From positions 1 through 23,813 of the forward strand of contig JAEDGJ010000017.1 of the NCBI GenBank assembly GCA_016297585.1: 23,813 bases of DNA, given 5' to 3'. The stretch comes from Clostridiaceae bacterium. GTDB lineage: Bacteria; Bacillota; Clostridia; Oscillospirales; QAMX01. Numbering within the stretch: position 1 is the stretch's first letter; each line of letters opens with the position of its first letter. Of the stretch, positions 22,477-23,813 are shown piece by piece. The position numbers and the translations under genes are program-made. The notes below the pieces were generated by a model that ran no database searches, was not told the DNA's origin, and saw only the letters and a list, made by a program, of their open reading frames with translations.

Positions 22477-23813
22477 ATGAACAGCGAATACTGGGCGCAT
22501 GTGGACTTAAACGAGGTGCCGTCGATCCGCACGGCGGTGCCGGGACCGCGTTCGACGGAGATGCACACGCGCGCGGCAAAATATATGAAGGGCTACTCGA
22601 GCCAGGTGCGGCTTTTCCCGGTCGCGTTTGAATCCGGCAAGGGCTGCGTGCTGACGGACGTCGACGGCAACCGCTACATCGACTTCTCGTCGGGCATCTA
22701 CGTCACGGGGCTTGGGCACTGCCATCCGAAGATCAGCGAGGCGGTCGCGCAGCAGGCGAAGAAGCTGATGAACTGCCACGACTTCACGACGGAGATCAAG
22801 ATGCGGCTGCTCGAAAAGCTCGCGGCGACGACGAACGGGGACTTAAACGGCATCCAGCTCTACGACTCCGGTACGACGGCGGTCGAGGCGGCGCTGCGCT
22901 GCGCGAGAGCGGTGACGGGCAAGTTTGAATTCATGAGCTTCTGGCGCGATTTCCACGGCAAGACGATGGGCGCGGTGAGCTGCGCGGGCGTCGACGCGAC
23001 GCAGGGAATGCGCGCGCCGGGCTTCTTCCTCGCGCCGCGGCCGAACTGCTACCGCTGCCCGTTCCGCATGAAGCATCCGGAATGCGGCTGCTACTGCGCG
23101 GATTTTCTCGAGCAGAAGATCAAGCAGGAGACGACCGGACGCCTTGCCGGCATCATCCTCGAGCCGGTGCAGGGCTGGGGCGGCTCGGTCGTGCCGCCGC
23201 CGGAGTTCATCCCGCGCCTGCGCAAGCTCTGCGATAAGCTCGGCTGCATGCTGATCGCGGACGAGGTGCTGACCTGCATGGGACGCACGGGCAAGATGTT
23301 CGCGATGGAGCACTGGAACACGGTGCCGGATATCACGACGCTCGGCAAGGGATTCGGCAACGGCTTCCCCGTGACGGCGATGTGCGTTTCGGACAAGTAC
23401 AAGGACGCCATCGAGCAGATCTCCGCGTCGTCGAGCTACGGCGGCAACCCGATGGCGTGCGCGGCGGCGCTCGCGTCGATCGAGGTCATCGAGGAGGAGA
23501 ACCTCTGCGAGCGCTCGGCGCATCTCGGCGAGATCATGCTCGAGCGGCTCCGCGAGATCCGCGACGCCCACCCGATCGTCGGCGACGTGCGCGGACTCGG
23601 GTGCCTGCTCGCCATCGAGCTCGTGCGCGACCGCGAGACGAAGGAGGAGTTCCCCGAGGCCGGAAAGCTGGTCTATAAGAAGGCGTTTGCCAAAGGGCTT
23701 GCGTGGGTGCCGTCGGGACATATCCTGCGCCTGTCCCCGCAGCTCATCATGGAGGATGAGGTGGCGATGCGCGGCCTTGACATCATCGAGGAAGCCATCG
23801 CGGAGACGGAAAA
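22477..23813 (+). CDS. Class III PLP-dependent aminotransferase (3' truncated)
   Basis: The frame is open from ATG 22477 (GAGGAG upstream) to the end of the window: 445 codons and one partial codon. It is nearly complete for a family of about 430-460 residues. Fold-type I class III motifs: SSGIYVTGLGHCHP (71-84), YDSGTTAVEAALRCAR (129-144), ILEPVQGWGG (227-236), LIADEVLTCMGRTGKMFA (259-276; Asp262 for the pyridine nitrogen) and TTLGKGFGNGFP (288-299; Lys291 as the PLP lysine). A Cys-rich insert (Cys191, 194, 203, 205, 207) resembles that of GabT/dialkylglycine decarboxylase-like relatives. The amino donor and acceptor are unknown. In this operon it may process an amine released by the ceramidase-fold hydrolases or an amino sugar; that link is inference. 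Confidence 0.92.
   Translation, partial: MNSEYWAHVDLNEVPSIRTAVPGPRSTEMHTRAAKYMKGYSSQVRLFPVAFESGKGCVLTDVDGNRYIDFSSGIYVTGLGHCHPKISEAVAQQAKKLMNCHDFTTEIKMRLLEKLAATTNGDLNGIQLYDSGTTAVEAALRCARAVTGKFEFMSFWRDFHGKTMGAVSCAGVDATQGMRAPGFFLAPRPNCYRCPFRMKHPECGCYCADFLEQKIKQETTGRLAGIILEPVQGWGGSVVPPPEFIPRLRKLCDKLGCMLIADEVLTCMGRTGKMFAMEHWNTVPDITTLGKGFGNGFPVTAMCVSDKYKDAIEQISASSSYGGNPMACAAALASIEVIEEENLCERSAHLGEIMLERLREIRDAHPIVGDVRGLGCLLAIELVRDRETKEEFPEAGKLVYKKAFAKGLAWVPSGHILRLSPQLIMEDEVAMRGLDIIEEAIAETE

Noticed and set aside
1..23813. tRNA, rRNA, insertion sequence or prophage genes
   Set aside because: Both strands were read for such features. No tRNA-like cloverleaf, rRNA segment, transposase, integrase or phage structural gene was recognised.

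Overview
The window looks like chromosomal DNA from a GC-rich member of the Clostridia (Firmicutes). The evidence is a V/A-type ATPase operon, purine-rich Shine-Dalgarno sites (AAGGAGGT and variants), sigma-A-like promoters with 17-bp spacers, U-tract terminators and a clostridial-style LexA box. Coding DNA is strongly GC-rich with GC-loaded third codon positions, while the gaps between operons are AT-rich. A finer taxonomic placement is not supported. The first gene is cut at its 5' end and the last at its 3' end.

Left part (1-4600): the end of a V/A-type ATPase operon (subunits A, B, D). It is followed by an intergenic region with its own promoter, a structured stand-alone RNA candidate of about 158 nt and a strong terminator. 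Convergent to these is a CPA2-type cation/proton antiporter. A divergent promoter region then separates the antiporter from uvrB.

Middle (4532-11704): uvrB-uvrA read from a promoter whose -35/-10 spacer holds a LexA-like box, closed by a terminator that overlaps the next promoter. That promoter drives an AI-2E-family membrane protein gene, and a LacI-family regulator gene overlaps its stop codon. A strong terminator follows.

Right part (11707-23813): a long, tightly packed operon with no terminator inside the window. In order it encodes an L-fucose-isomerase-like protein, an FGGY sugar kinase, three tandem neutral-ceramidase-fold proteins, a clan GH-A (GH5-like) glycosidase, a GH28-like right-handed beta-helix protein and a class III aminotransferase. 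Two copies of AAAGTTTCGAAACA flank its promoter, one at the end of lacI and one in the leader, and probably are operators for the LacI protein. None of the eight products starts with a recognisable signal peptide, so they probably act in the cytoplasm on an imported glycoconjugate. No transporter is seen in the window.

The ceramidase-fold triplet is the most unusual element. All three proteins keep the HxH, GDLSP, Glu and Tyr motifs of the family, but the usual second zinc-site His is replaced by a Pro-Cys-x-(Ala/Ser)-Gln motif. This suggests a divergent hydrolase subfamily embedded in a sugar-catabolic operon. The substrate is unknown.
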